Origin: an uncultured Lachnospiraceae bacterium
GTDB lineage: Bacteria; Bacillota; Clostridia; Lachnospirales; Lachnospiraceae
Reading direction: 5' to 3'
Length of the DNA stretch: 64,000 bases
Assembly: GCA_934432595.1 (NCBI GenBank)
Contig: CAKRYR010000003.1
Location: 124,001 to 188,000, forward strand
Below the pieces are notes generated by a model. The model saw nothing but the letters and a program-made list of their open reading frames with translations. It had not been told where the DNA came from and ran no database searches. Positions 43,599-53,250 of this stretch are shown one piece after another (position 1 is the stretch's first letter; the number at the start of each line of letters is the position of its first letter). Both the position numbers and the translations under genes were made by a program.

Positions 43599-43621
43599 CG
43601 AATGGAAAGAGTTTCCATTCG
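43599..43621 (-). promoter_or_regulatory. hairpin at the 5' end of the fatty acid operon mRNA
   Basis: CGAATGGAAA and TTTCCATTCG, a perfect 10-bp inverted repeat with 3-nt gap, just inside the predicted transcript start. It may be an operator or a 5' stabilising hairpin. It does not match FapR or FabT consensus sites. Confidence 0.5.
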
Positions 43622-43633
43622 CAAACTTCTTAT

Positions 43634-43662
43634 AATTTAACATCACTTTTTTAATTTGTCAA
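43634..43662 (-). promoter_or_regulatory. promoter of the acpP-fab-acc operon
   Basis: Minus strand TTGACA (43662-43657), 17-nt spacer, TAAATT (43639-43634). Confidence 0.75.
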
Positions 43663-43678
43663 TATTTTTTTATACATT

Positions 43679-43720
43679 GAAAATAGGTCATTTTTTATTG
43701 AAAACAAGTCATTTTTTATT
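43679..43720 (-). repeat. two 21-bp tandem repeats upstream of the fab promoter
   Basis: GAAAATAGGTCATTTTTTAT plus T (43679-43699) and GAAAACAAGTCATTTTTTAT plus T (43700-43720) differ at two positions. They are in helical register (two turns) and end 16 bases upstream of the -35. Confidence 0.6.
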
Positions 43721-43741
43721 TTTTCCGAAACCCCCTTTATT

Positions 43742-45643
43742 TTAGGCGGTTTTCCCAGTATATAATTGATAATATTTACCGTGTTGTTCTATCAATTCAT
43801 CATGATTTCCTCGTTCAATAATTTTTCCATTTTCTAGTACCATAATACAGTCACTATTACGAACTGTTGATAATCTATGGGCAATTACAAAGGTAGTTCT
43901 TCCTGCCATCAAATTATCCATGCCCTCCTGTACAATCTTCTCCGTTCTTGTATCAATCGAACTTGTAGCCTCGTCTAAAATTAAAGCGGGTGGATCTGCA
44001 ATTGCAGCTCTTGCTATTGCTAATAATTGTCTTTGTCCTTGGCTAAGATTACTTCCATCACCTGTTAATATTGTATCATATCCATCTGGTAAACGTCTAA
44101 TAAAGCCATCCGCATTCGCTAATTTTGCAGCTGTCACTACTTCTTCGTCTGTTGCATCTAACTTACCATATTTAATATTATCCTTAACAGATGCTGTAAA
44201 CAAATGCGTATCTTGAAGAACCATTCCTAGTGAACGTCTCAAATCAGCTTTTCTAATCTTATTTACATTAATTCCGTCAAACCTAATCTTTCCATCTTGA
44301 ATATCATAAAATCTGTTAATAAGATTAGTAATTGTAGTTTTACCTGCACCAGTAGAACCTACAAATGCAATTTTTTGTCCTGGTTCACCAAATAATGTAA
44401 CATTATGAAGAACCATTTTATCATCACTATAGCCAAAATCCACATCATCAAGAACAATACGTCCTTCAAGCTTAATATAATCTGTAGTTCCATCTGCTTG
44501 ATGATAATGTTTCCAAGCCCATTTACCAGTATGTTTGGATGTTTCTATAATATTTCCATCTTCATCTTCACGGCAATTAACTAACATTACATAACCATCG
44601 TCAACTTCAGATTCTTCATCTAATAATTTGAATATTCTCTCGCCACCTGCTAAAGCCATAATAATCATATTAAGTTGTTGACTAACCTGACTTATAGGTT
44701 GCATAAAACTCTTATTAAAGTTCAAGAAACTTGCTAATTTACCTACTGTAAATCCTGCTACGCTATTAAGTGCAAGTATACCACCTACCACTGCACATAT
44801 TACAAAGCTAATATGTCCTATTTGTGCATTTGTTGGCATAAGTATATTGGCAAAGCCATTAGCATTATTTGAGCTTTCACATAGTTTATCATTTAATTCA
44901 TTAAACTTGTCAATACTTTCTTCTTCATGGCAAAATACTTTAACAACTTTTTGCCCTTCCATCATCTCTTCTATATATCCATTTATCTTACCAAGATTAG
45001 TCTGCTGTTCTACAAAGTATTTACCACTAAGTCCTGCTATTTTCTTAGTTACAATAAGCATTACACCTACCATTGCAAATGTAATTATTGTCAATGGTAT
45101 ATTAAGAATAATCATAGAAATTGATATGCTCACAATACTAATTACACTTGATATAACCTGAGGTATACTTTGACTAATCATCTGCCTAAGAGTATCAATA
45201 TCATTTGTATATACAGACATAATGTCGCCATGGGCATGAGTATCAAAATACTTAATAGGTAAGCTTTCCATATGATTAAATAAATCATCTCTTAATCTTT
45301 TTAAAGTACCTTGAGAAATATACATCATAAGTCTTGCTTGTGTAAATGAAGCCAAGACCGATAAGCCTAATATTATTGCCAGTTTAATTATACCATGAAT
45401 TAATCCTGAATAATCACTATTTCCCGATTTAATTATCTGAGGTACATATATGTCAATTACTTTTTGTAAGAACATAGTTGCTTGTACATTGGCAATTACA
45501 GTGAAGAATATACAAAAAACAACTATAATTGATTGAATAGTATATTTTGTTAAAACATATTTTAGTACTCTCATAAATATCTTTCCTGGATTTTCAACTT
45601 GTGATTTAGCTCCAGGCATTGCTCTTCTATGTGGTCCTGCCAT
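43742..45643 (-). CDS. ABC exporter half-transporter, catalytically competent subunit
   Basis: 633 residues. Six-helix exporter domain (about 25-340), then an NBD (about 390-630): GSTGAGKTT (Walker A), NLSQGQRQLLAIARA (signature), ALILDEATSSID (Walker B with catalytic Glu), and the H-loop His in IAHRLSTV. An insert with Trp/Lys-rich residues precedes the NBD (about 355-385). It forms a heterodimer with the subunit encoded just upstream, sharing one base at the stop/start. The substrate is unknown: drugs, lipids or peptides. Confidence 0.92.
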   Translation of the reverse strand: MAGPHRRAMPGAKSQVENPGKIFMRVLKYVLTKYTIQSIIVVFCIFFTVIANVQATMFLQKVIDIYVPQIIKSGNSDYSGLIHGIIKLAIILGLSVLASFTQARLMMYISQGTLKRLRDDLFNHMESLPIKYFDTHAHGDIMSVYTNDIDTLRQMISQSIPQVISSVISIVSISISMIILNIPLTIITFAMVGVMLIVTKKIAGLSGKYFVEQQTNLGKINGYIEEMMEGQKVVKVFCHEEESIDKFNELNDKLCESSNNANGFANILMPTNAQIGHISFVICAVVGGILALNSVAGFTVGKLASFLNFNKSFMQPISQVSQQLNMIIMALAGGERIFKLLDEESEVDDGYVMLVNCREDEDGNIIETSKHTGKWAWKHYHQADGTTDYIKLEGRIVLDDVDFGYSDDKMVLHNVTLFGEPGQKIAFVGSTGAGKTTITNLINRFYDIQDGKIRFDGINVNKIRKADLRRSLGMVLQDTHLFTASVKDNIKYGKLDATDEEVVTAAKLANADGFIRRLPDGYDTILTGDGSNLSQGQRQLLAIARAAIADPPALILDEATSSIDTRTEKIVQEGMDNLMAGRTTFVIAHRLSTVRNSDCIMVLENGKIIERGNHDELIEQHGKYYQLYTGKTA

Positions 45644-47394
45644 TATGCCTCACCTCCAACTTCATCAAAGTCTTGGTTACCACCAGTTTGTGATTCAAAT
45701 ACAACTTTATATATCTTGTTATTTTCTAGTAATTCTTCATGAGTTCCAATACCATCTACTTCACCATTTTCCATAACTATTATTCTATCCGCATTCTGAA
45801 CACTTGAAATTCTCTGAGCAATAATAATCTTTGTAGTATCAGGTATCTCTTCTGCAAATGCTTTACGAATTCTAGCATCTGTTGCAGTATCCACAGCACT
45901 TGTACTGTCATCAAGTATAAGAATCTTAGGTTTAGCGACTAATGCTCTGGCAATACATAAACGTTGTTTCTGTCCACCAGATACATTGACACCACCTTGT
46001 TCAATATGTGAATTATATTTATCAGGCATTTTTTGAATAAATTCATCCGCACATGCTAATTTACAAGCTCTTATACATTCTTCCTCAGTAGCATTTTTAT
46101 CTCCCCATCTTAGATTATCTAGTATTGAACCACTAAATAATACATTTTTTTGAAGAACAACCGCTACATTCTTTCTCAATGTTTCAAGATCAAATTTCTT
46201 AACATTTATTCCGCCAACTAATAATTCACCTTCCGTAACATCATATAGTCTACTTATTAAATTAACTAAAGATGTTTTTGAACTACCAGTTCCTCCAATA
46301 ATTCCAATAGTTTCACCTGATTTTATATTGAAATCAATATTCTTTAGTACTTCTTTACCGTTTCCTTTCTTATAAGAAAAGCTTACATTTTTAAATGCTA
46401 TACTACCATCTTTTACATCATATATTGGATCTTCTGGATTAGTTATATCAGCCTTTTCTGTTAATATCTCTGCAACTCTCCTAGCACTTGCATAACTCAT
46501 AGTAACCATAACAAATACCATTGATAACATCATAAGACTCATAAGAATATTCATACAATAGGTAATAAGGCATGTAAGATCTCCTTCATTAATATTACCA
46601 TTCGCTATGAATCTTGCACCAAACCAACTTAGAAAAATAATACAAGCATTAACAGTAAACATCATTAAAGGTCCATTTAATGTAAGTATCCCCTCTGCCT
46701 TTAAAAACATTTTATATACGTTATAATTGGCTTTTGAAAATTTACCCTTTTCATAATCTTCTTTAACATATGCTTTAACTACACGTATTGCCGAAACATT
46801 TTCCTGAACACTAGCATTCAAATCATCATATTTTTTAAATACTTGATTAAAATACTTAGTAGCTTTACTCATTAATATTACTAAACATATAGCTAGAAAA
46901 ATAACAGCAACTAAGTAAATAGAAGCTAACTTCTTATTAACTGTAAATGCCATAAACATTGCAAATATTAATGTTGCAGGTGCTCTAGTAAACATTCTTA
47001 AAAGCATCTGATACGCATTTTGCAAGTTAGTTACATCTGTAGTTAGACGTGTAATTAAACTTGGTGTACTATATTTATCAATGTTTGAAAATGAAAACGT
47101 CTGAATATTCTCATACATTGCTTTTCTAAGGTTTTTCGCAAAACCTGTAGAAGCCTTAGCGCCACATTTTCCACCCATAATTCCTGCATATAAACTTAAA
47201 AAAGCTAAAAGTATCATTAATGCTCCCATAATATATATATGGTTCATATCACCTTTTTTAACACCATCATCTATAATAGATGCCATTAAAAAAGGTAATA
47301 AAGTTTCAAATATAACTTCTAGAATCATAAAAATAGGAGTCATAATAGATACTTTCTTATATTCTTTCACTTGAGAAAATAATACAGTTAACAT
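45643..47394 (-). CDS. ABC exporter half-transporter, degenerate-site subunit
   Basis: 583 residues from ATG 47394 (SD AAAGG, 9-nt spacing). Six membrane helices, then an NBD: GGTGSSKTS (Walker A), NVSGGQKQRLCIARA, LILDDSTSAVD, where the catalytic Glu after Walker B is Asp. The H-loop His is Gln (IAQRISSV). Such degeneracy in one subunit is the hallmark of heterodimeric exporters like TM287/288 and BmrCD. It is translated first and coupled to its partner. Confidence 0.92.
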   Translation of the reverse strand: MLTVLFSQVKEYKKVSIMTPIFMILEVIFETLLPFLMASIIDDGVKKGDMNHIYIMGALMILLAFLSLYAGIMGGKCGAKASTGFAKNLRKAMYENIQTFSFSNIDKYSTPSLITRLTTDVTNLQNAYQMLLRMFTRAPATLIFAMFMAFTVNKKLASIYLVAVIFLAICLVILMSKATKYFNQVFKKYDDLNASVQENVSAIRVVKAYVKEDYEKGKFSKANYNVYKMFLKAEGILTLNGPLMMFTVNACIIFLSWFGARFIANGNINEGDLTCLITYCMNILMSLMMLSMVFVMVTMSYASARRVAEILTEKADITNPEDPIYDVKDGSIAFKNVSFSYKKGNGKEVLKNIDFNIKSGETIGIIGGTGSSKTSLVNLISRLYDVTEGELLVGGINVKKFDLETLRKNVAVVLQKNVLFSGSILDNLRWGDKNATEEECIRACKLACADEFIQKMPDKYNSHIEQGGVNVSGGQKQRLCIARALVAKPKILILDDSTSAVDTATDARIRKAFAEEIPDTTKIIIAQRISSVQNADRIIVMENGEVDGIGTHEELLENNKIYKVVFESQTGGNQDFDEVGGEA

Positions 47395-47440
47395 ACATTC
47401 CATCCTTTCTCTAAAATATCACACATTGTATATTCTAAAG

Positions 47441-48805
47441 TTAATTATTTTTAATGTCAACATATCCCCTTGTAAAAAAATGTAATAATTCTATGAATTT
47501 TTTAACATATGTAATTTTTTCAATATTATTTAGAGCTTTAATATAAATAGTTTTATATTCATTATTATCTATATATAACTTAATATATCCAATAATTTGT
47601 CCCTTTTTTATTGGTGCTATTACTTTTTTATTTAGTTTAATCTCATATGATATATCTTCATTCTCTTTTAATAAAATATTGTATTTTTTATCTATATTCG
47701 GTTTAATAAAGTAACATTCTACACCTATCGACTCATCATAACCTTTTTCTACTATAACTTTCTTTCCATTAAAAATTGAATCATCTATAACTATTTTTTT
47801 TTCAGAATAATTATTTACAGCATAATCCATTAACTTTTTAGTATCTTGCCATTTATATGATTTATGAGGAGGCCAACCACAACCTAGCACAACAGACACT
47901 AATTTATATTTACCATTTGAATTATTCTTATCTATCGCTCCCACGAAACAATACCCTGCTTTACTTGTATAGCCTGTTTTACAACCTATTGCCCCACTAT
48001 AACTATTTAAAAATTGATTTTTATTATTTACAATATAACTTCTACCCTTATCAGACTTAAATGTATAAGATTTAGCATTAGTAATATTCAAAAAAGACTT
48101 ATTTTTTATAGCATAAGATGCAATTATAGCCAAATCATGGGCTGTAGTATAGTGATTATCTGCATCCAAACCATTAGGTGTTACAAAATTAGTATCTTTT
48201 AGACCTAATTCTTTAGTTTTATCGTTCATCATCTTAGCAAACCTAGCCACGTTTTTTTTACTTTCCTCATAATTATTCAAATCAACTTCTTGTGATTTAC
48301 TACTATTTCCTATATGTTCAGCAATAGCAACTGCAACATCATTATGAGACTCTAGCATTAATGAATATAATAAATCTTTTAATACAAATTTTTCACCCTT
48401 TTTAGCGTTTAATTGAACATCTGGCATTGAAGCCGCATATGCTGATATTTCACATATTTCATTGATATCTGCATTTTCTAAAGCAATTATACATGTCATT
48501 ATTTTTGTTGTACTAGCCATAGGAAGTTTTTCTGTTGAATTCTTAGAATATAACTCTCTCTTTCCGTTACAATCATACACGCATGCAGCTTTAGATTTTA
48601 AAGGCAATTCTTTTATTTCACTAGCATTATTATTTGAAATAGTATCTTTATAATATTGTTTGTTATTTGACTCATTAATCATATTAATCAAGGCATTTTG
48701 ATTAATATTCTTTTGTTCTACCCATATAGATTCCATACTTTTATTAAAATACAATATTCCTATAAAAGTAATAATCAAGTACAATAAAAAATATCTGATT
48801 TTCAT
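47441..48805 (-). CDS. D-alanyl-D-alanine carboxypeptidase (low-molecular-weight PBP, DacF-like)
   Basis: 454 residues. An N-terminal signal anchor (about 4-20) is followed by a penicillin-binding catalytic domain (about 85-340) with SxxK (MASTTKIMT), SxN (SHN) and KTG (GCKTGYTSKAG). A C-terminal beta-rich domain (about 350-425) and a final amphipathic/basic stretch probably attach to the membrane. It trims stem pentapeptides of peptidoglycan outside the cell. The ATG and first seven codons lie in one arm of a 26-bp inverted repeat. Confidence 0.92.
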   Translation of the reverse strand: MKIRYFLLYLIITFIGILYFNKSMESIWVEQKNINQNALINMINESNNKQYYKDTISNNNASEIKELPLKSKAACVYDCNGKRELYSKNSTEKLPMASTTKIMTCIIALENADINEICEISAYAASMPDVQLNAKKGEKFVLKDLLYSLMLESHNDVAVAIAEHIGNSSKSQEVDLNNYEESKKNVARFAKMMNDKTKELGLKDTNFVTPNGLDADNHYTTAHDLAIIASYAIKNKSFLNITNAKSYTFKSDKGRSYIVNNKNQFLNSYSGAIGCKTGYTSKAGYCFVGAIDKNNSNGKYKLVSVVLGCGWPPHKSYKWQDTKKLMDYAVNNYSEKKIVIDDSIFNGKKVIVEKGYDESIGVECYFIKPNIDKKYNILLKENEDISYEIKLNKKVIAPIKKGQIIGYIKLYIDNNEYKTIYIKALNNIEKITYVKKFIELLHFFTRGYVDIKNN

Positions 48806-48867
48806 ATAATTAATCTCTCTTATGAGATATTTTTGTTTATATATATGAAAATCAGATATTTTTTATT
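48783..48867 (-). promoter_or_regulatory. 26-bp inverted repeat enclosing the carboxypeptidase start codon
   Basis: Positions 48783-48808 are exactly complementary to 48842-48867. The downstream arm holds the ATG and seven codons (CAT at 48803-48805). In the 33-nt loop an inner stem ATCTC/GAGAT includes the SD (AAGAGAGAT). As folded mRNA both SD and start would be occluded, and the U-rich arm resembles a terminator for the upstream kinase gene. Confidence 0.75.
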
Positions 48868-48910
48868 CAAATTTTGTATTTATCAAACATAAAAACTAAT
48901 AAATTTCAAA

Positions 48911-50908
48911 TTATTTTAAATCTCTCGAATATTGAAGAATTTTACTAATCTCACTATTAACCTTGCAATATTCCTTATTAGCTTCTTTATTTATCGGAAT
49001 AGCATTATTTTTATTTGATATATACAATATATCTTGTCCGTATGTAGAAAGCATATATCTTAATAATACAATTGCTGCTTTCTTTTGATTACTATCGATA
49101 TTTCTATTATTAATTGAATAACAATCACTATACTTTGTAGTTGCTTTACCATTAGAAATGTATAAAATACTATATGAACCTGCTAATTTTTCTTGAATGC
49201 TATAATAATCCTCTGTAGTTGAAAAATAATATGGTAATTCATCCGTCAAAAAACTATTTTTCGCATCCTCTGTAACATATTCATCAGTATAATTAGCATC
49301 TCCCGCAAATATACTCTTATACATACTCTCATAGTTAATATTAACACCTATTTGTCCCTTAAGAACATCTACTGAACCTAGATTACCTAATTCAGCTATA
49401 TTATTCTGTTCTATACTTTGTCCAATAAGTTCAGTATTTACATATACAACAGGCAAATTAACACCTAATGGTATTCGTTTGTTAAATTCTCGATTGCTTT
49501 TTATATTTTCTAAGCAATAATAATCACTAATCTTAAGTTTTTTTAGTATTTCATTACTATCTACTGCATTCTGCAACATATCAGCACTAGCATAAGTACT
49601 ATCATATATATTAGGTTCACTTCCTGAGCTAATAACCTGGGAAAGTTTATTCATATATTCGCTACTAACTATGCCCTGAGCATTAATAGTAACCTTCGGA
49701 TAGTCCTTATTAAATTCCTGTATTAATTTTGTAATAATCTCACTCTTATTATCTTTATCCTCCTCTGTTCCATATGCATACCACATTGTAATAGAGGTTG
49801 CTTTAAGGATTTCCTTTTTATTACTGAGTATAGTAATAACACTAAAAATTAAACATATTAATAATATAGTGCCAATACCAATTGTACTAATAAGTTTTGT
49901 CTTATTAGATGAGCCACTATGAGAATTATTATTAACACTTGATATTTTTGATTTTCTTAATAAAGCCTTTTCAAATTTATCAATTGATGTAAATCTATTC
50001 TTCTTATCAAGTGCAATAGCCTTCATAACTGTATTACTTATATACTCAGGTATACTAGGGTCTAATTTACTTGGTGGAATAACCTTATCTTCAATCTTCC
50101 TATTAGTTGACTCATCAGGTTTCGTACCAGTAAGTAATAAATACACAGTAGCACCCAATGCATATATATCCGTCCATGGGCCTTGCTTATTTATTTTTTC
50201 ATATTGTTCTGGCGGTGCAAATCCGGGCTTTAATATTATGGTCATCTTCTTTTCTTCATTCAGTGAAAATCTTGCTGCACCAAAATCAATTAATTTTATC
50301 TTACCATTAGAACACATAAATATATTATCTGGGCTTACATCTCTATGTATGATTCCTATAGCATGTAATTCTCTTAAGGCTGAACAAACACTCATTGTAA
50401 TTGTCATTATCTCATCTAATGGCAACTTTTGCGTTTGCTTAAGTAAATAACTATTTAAAGAAATACCTTCAAGGAATTCCATAACAATATATCCTGTGTT
50501 ATTATCTTCAAAATACTCAAAGACATTTACTATATTATTATTCTGACTAAACTTAGCCATATTTTTTGCTTCATCTAAGAAACGTACCAAACCATTATCA
50601 AATATATCCTTCTTTTTACCAGTAAATAAAATTACCTCTGATTCACCTGGATTTCTATTTACTATACCTGATGGATAATATTCTTTTATAGCTAGAATAG
50701 TTTCAAATTTCTTATCCCATGCCTTATAAGTTATACCAAATCCACCAAATCCCAAAACTTCACCAATAATATATCTTCCTAGAAGTTCTGTGCCTGGATA
50801 TAAATGATACAACTCTTTAGGTGGTTCACCATCTGAATAACCACAAAATGGACATCTTGCATATTCATTGTCAAATATTTTAAAGCAATTCTTACATCTA
50901 ACATCCAT
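48911..50908 (-). CDS. Ser/Thr protein kinase with zinc ribbon and extracellular solute-binding-like domain
   Basis: 665 residues from ATG 50908 (SD GGAG, 9-nt spacing). Order: zinc ribbon (CKNC...CPFC, about 5-22), kinase domain (about 35-310; GFGGFGITYKAW, AIKEYYP, HRDVSPDNIF, LIDFGAARF, GFAPPEQYE), a membrane helix (about 340-362) and ~300 extracellular residues. The latter resemble ABC sugar-binding proteins (SITMWYAYGTEED, IIxxFNKDYPKV, SGSEPNIYDSTYASAD). PASTA repeats, usual in Gram-positive kinases, are absent. It is encoded 26-41 bases after a PP2C phosphatase, a probable partner. Confidence 0.88.
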   Translation of the reverse strand: MDVRCKNCFKIFDNEYARCPFCGYSDGEPPKELYHLYPGTELLGRYIIGEVLGFGGFGITYKAWDKKFETILAIKEYYPSGIVNRNPGESEVILFTGKKKDIFDNGLVRFLDEAKNMAKFSQNNNIVNVFEYFEDNNTGYIVMEFLEGISLNSYLLKQTQKLPLDEIMTITMSVCSALRELHAIGIIHRDVSPDNIFMCSNGKIKLIDFGAARFSLNEEKKMTIILKPGFAPPEQYEKINKQGPWTDIYALGATVYLLLTGTKPDESTNRKIEDKVIPPSKLDPSIPEYISNTVMKAIALDKKNRFTSIDKFEKALLRKSKISSVNNNSHSGSSNKTKLISTIGIGTILLICLIFSVITILSNKKEILKATSITMWYAYGTEEDKDNKSEIITKLIQEFNKDYPKVTINAQGIVSSEYMNKLSQVISSGSEPNIYDSTYASADMLQNAVDSNEILKKLKISDYYCLENIKSNREFNKRIPLGVNLPVVYVNTELIGQSIEQNNIAELGNLGSVDVLKGQIGVNINYESMYKSIFAGDANYTDEYVTEDAKNSFLTDELPYYFSTTEDYYSIQEKLAGSYSILYISNGKATTKYSDCYSINNRNIDSNQKKAAIVLLRYMLSTYGQDILYISNKNNAIPINKEANKEYCKVNSEISKILQYSRDLK

Positions 50909-50949
50909 ATTTTTTCGCTCCAATTCTATAAATCAACAAAACCTTATCT

Positions 50950-51693
50950 CTAGTTTTCCTCATTTTCAATCCAAACTGCAATAGCTGAATTATTATCCAT
51001 ATTATCTCCCATACCTTTTTTTATTACTTCTTTTTTCATTAATTCCATCCACTGATTGACATCCTTACTTTTCTTTAAATACCTACACATTTTACGTTCA
51101 GTTATATTCTCCCAAAATCCATCAGAACAAAGTAAGAATGCCTGACACTCATCTAATTTCATAGGTTCTGCCGTGTCAAATTTTAGTTCTACATCTCTTG
51201 CTCCCAACACTTTAAGCAACCTATTTCTATCAGGATGTTTTCTTATATGCCTCTCCTTAATCTCACCTGCAAATACTAACATCTGAGGTACACTATGATC
51301 CAAAGTACGTTTAACTACTTTGTTCTTATTAAAAACATATAGCCTTGAATCTCCTATATGAGCCCAAACCGCTTCTTCATCGGCAATTGTTAAGGCAACT
51401 GCCGTTGTCTTAAGTTCCATTATTGCATGCCTCTCATCTTGTAATTCTTCTAACGCTTTCTGTCCGCTCTTAAATGCTTCATCAAAAAATTTATCTTTCT
51501 CTTTTACCTCTGAAAACTTCTTTTTAAATTCATCTACTACAATTTTAGATGCCTCTTCTCCATGACCATGTCCACCCAAACCATCTGCTACTATAAAGCA
51601 ATACCCATTTTTTTCATCATAAAAGCATCCAATAGAATCTTCATTATCTTCTCTTTCACCAACATCTGTATGTTGCGCATATGTAATATTCAT
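50950..51693 (-). CDS. PP2C-type protein phosphatase
   Basis: 247 residues from ATG 51693 (GGAGGG 10 bases upstream). PPM/PP2C metal motifs: TDVGEREDNEDS, VADGLGGHGHGEEAS, WAHIGDSRLYVF, LLCSDGFWENI and DNNSAIAV. All metal-binding Asp residues are present. It should reverse phosphorylation by the adjacent kinase. The middle gene of a three-gene signalling operon. Confidence 0.93.
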   Translation of the reverse strand: MNITYAQHTDVGEREDNEDSIGCFYDEKNGYCFIVADGLGGHGHGEEASKIVVDEFKKKFSEVKEKDKFFDEAFKSGQKALEELQDERHAIMELKTTAVALTIADEEAVWAHIGDSRLYVFNKNKVVKRTLDHSVPQMLVFAGEIKERHIRKHPDRNRLLKVLGARDVELKFDTAEPMKLDECQAFLLCSDGFWENITERKMCRYLKKSKDVNQWMELMKKEVIKKGMGDNMDNNSAIAVWIENEEN

Positions 51694-51769
51694 AAATAGC
51701 ATTCCCTCCATTCCGAAGTATTTTTTCTTGCATATTTATTTCAAATACAATAATTATTTCAAAATCAAA

Positions 51770-52825
51770 TTAAAAATCATCAATTTCTTTATCAATATCT
51801 ATTACCTTAATATCTTTATAGTCAATGTCACTAAACTCCTCTTTATCATCTAAATCCTCTTCATCTTCAAAATATTCATCATCACCGGTCTCATACATAT
51901 GATGTAAAAAGTCTATTGATGAACCTATAGATGAATGTGTAATGGCCAAATTCAATATAATGTATAAAATTACACAACAGACTGTTATTATTAAAAACAA
52001 TCTAAAATCAAATAAAAATCTTTTTTGCAATGGTGATGCTAAAACAGATATTGCATCCTTATATACCTTTGGTGTATTTTTCAAAATAGCCTTTGCCATT
52101 GCAGCAAAAGCCCTTGAAATAAGACACATTGCGCCACTACAAAGAGCTAATATCACAGTAAAATAATACCTTTTTATATAGATAATAGCTAACAAGATAA
52201 CACAAATTACCAAACCTACCATACTAAAGACCATTGCACGTTTTGAAAATATTCTATAGAAACCACCTAAATTTATATTATCTACTGTTTTATTTACATT
52301 TTCCTTAAGATTGCTCTCCACCTCTCCTACAACTGTTGGAGCTACTGATGGAACCGAATTGACTAAGTAATCAACATCTTCATCCGTATATTCTATATCA
52401 ATTTCTTTAAGTAATGATTCTATATCCTCTTTAGAAATAGATTCAGTATTATAGCTTGTATTTCCATCATCTTCTAAGCCTTCTATTCCTTCAAATATAT
52501 TCTCATCGACAATGTATGAACCAAGTATATTAGCATAATCTTCTGAATTAAGTATTTGATTAATATCATTTTGTGTTAAATTAGTTGACGTAAGGCTTGT
52601 ATTATTTAATAAGTCTGTACTTCCTGCATATTTATTTATTAGTTTCTCATATTCTTCTGAGTTATTTTCTAATACTTGTTCAACATTTATTTTTTTTATT
52701 GAATTTGCAATATTTTCTTTATTTACGATCATTCTTATTGCATCTAATGAAACGTATATTATTAGACACGTCATTATTCCTGAAACTAGCAAAAATCCTA
52801 ATGTATGTTTTAATGATTTACTCAT
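51770..52825 (-). CDS. membrane protein of the kinase/phosphatase operon
   Basis: 351 residues from ATG 52825 (SD GAGGG). One N-terminal helix (about 8-28) and a large Asn/Ser/Glu-rich extracellular segment (about 29-200) are followed by three or four helices (about 200-300) and an acidic C-terminal tail (EDEEDLDDKEEFSDIDYKDI). No family is recognised. Its place ahead of the phosphatase and kinase genes suggests a sensor or kinase substrate, which is inference. Confidence 0.7.
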   Translation of the reverse strand: MSKSLKHTLGFLLVSGIMTCLIIYVSLDAIRMIVNKENIANSIKKINVEQVLENNSEEYEKLINKYAGSTDLLNNTSLTSTNLTQNDINQILNSEDYANILGSYIVDENIFEGIEGLEDDGNTSYNTESISKEDIESLLKEIDIEYTDEDVDYLVNSVPSVAPTVVGEVESNLKENVNKTVDNINLGGFYRIFSKRAMVFSMVGLVICVILLAIIYIKRYYFTVILALCSGAMCLISRAFAAMAKAILKNTPKVYKDAISVLASPLQKRFLFDFRLFLIITVCCVILYIILNLAITHSSIGSSIDFLHHMYETGDDEYFEDEEDLDDKEEFSDIDYKDIKVIDIDKEIDDF

Positions 52826-52830
52826 ATTTC

Positions 52831-52847
52831 CCTCATTTCTGAGCAAC
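52831..52847 (-). promoter_or_regulatory. shared leader/RBS motif, copy 4
   Basis: Minus strand GTTGCTCAGAAATGAGG, just upstream of the start at 52825; TATATAGG lies upstream. Confidence 0.45.
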
Positions 52848-52986
52848 CTATATAACTTAGCTCTATTTCAAACTTCTAGTCTCGCTATTTTAATTATATC
52901 ATTTACTTACAAATTTTTCCACATAAAATTATTGGGGATTTATTTAGGATTCTATTCTAGATTAGTTTGGTGCAATCTTTAGGTGG

Positions 52987-53008
52987 GTTTCTAGGGACGA
53001 TTTGAATA
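52987..53008 (-). repeat. 22-nt motif shared with the corC upstream region
   Basis: Minus strand AATATTCAAATCGTCCCTAG plus AA. The same sequence with one change lies at 23222-23243 on the plus strand. Here it is the end of the foldback element. Confidence 0.5.
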
Positions 53009-53250
53009 TTTATATTAGTATGGTCTGTTCAAGTCACGATATAAAATTATATAGTTATTCATTTTCGTGGTCGCTTCCGCTTAGTTGCTATGCCTAATAG
53101 TACTAAGCTCGTACTACGATTTGCAATCTTGTACTCGCTAAGTGCTAAGGCAAGCAAATACCACTCAAATTGAATACTATATAGTTTTATATCTGTCTAC
53201 TGAAAGGTTTACTAATATAAATATTCAAATCTGTTTACTACAAATTCAAC
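52990..53250. repeat. foldback element, copy 2
   Basis: Arms of roughly 80-90 bases, about 52996-53070 against 53161-53235, match with small gaps. They share blocks such as ACTAATATAAATATTCAAAT and TTTTATATC. The central ~90 bases contain CGCTTCCGCTTAGTTG and CCTAATAGTACTAAGC, resembling the cores of the other two elements. No reading frame is present. Confidence 0.7.

Noticed and set aside
43569..43741. FapR or FabT operator upstream of acpP
   Set aside because: Neither the FapR-type palindrome nor the FabT TTTGA pattern is present. The palindrome and repeats there are reported as unassigned.
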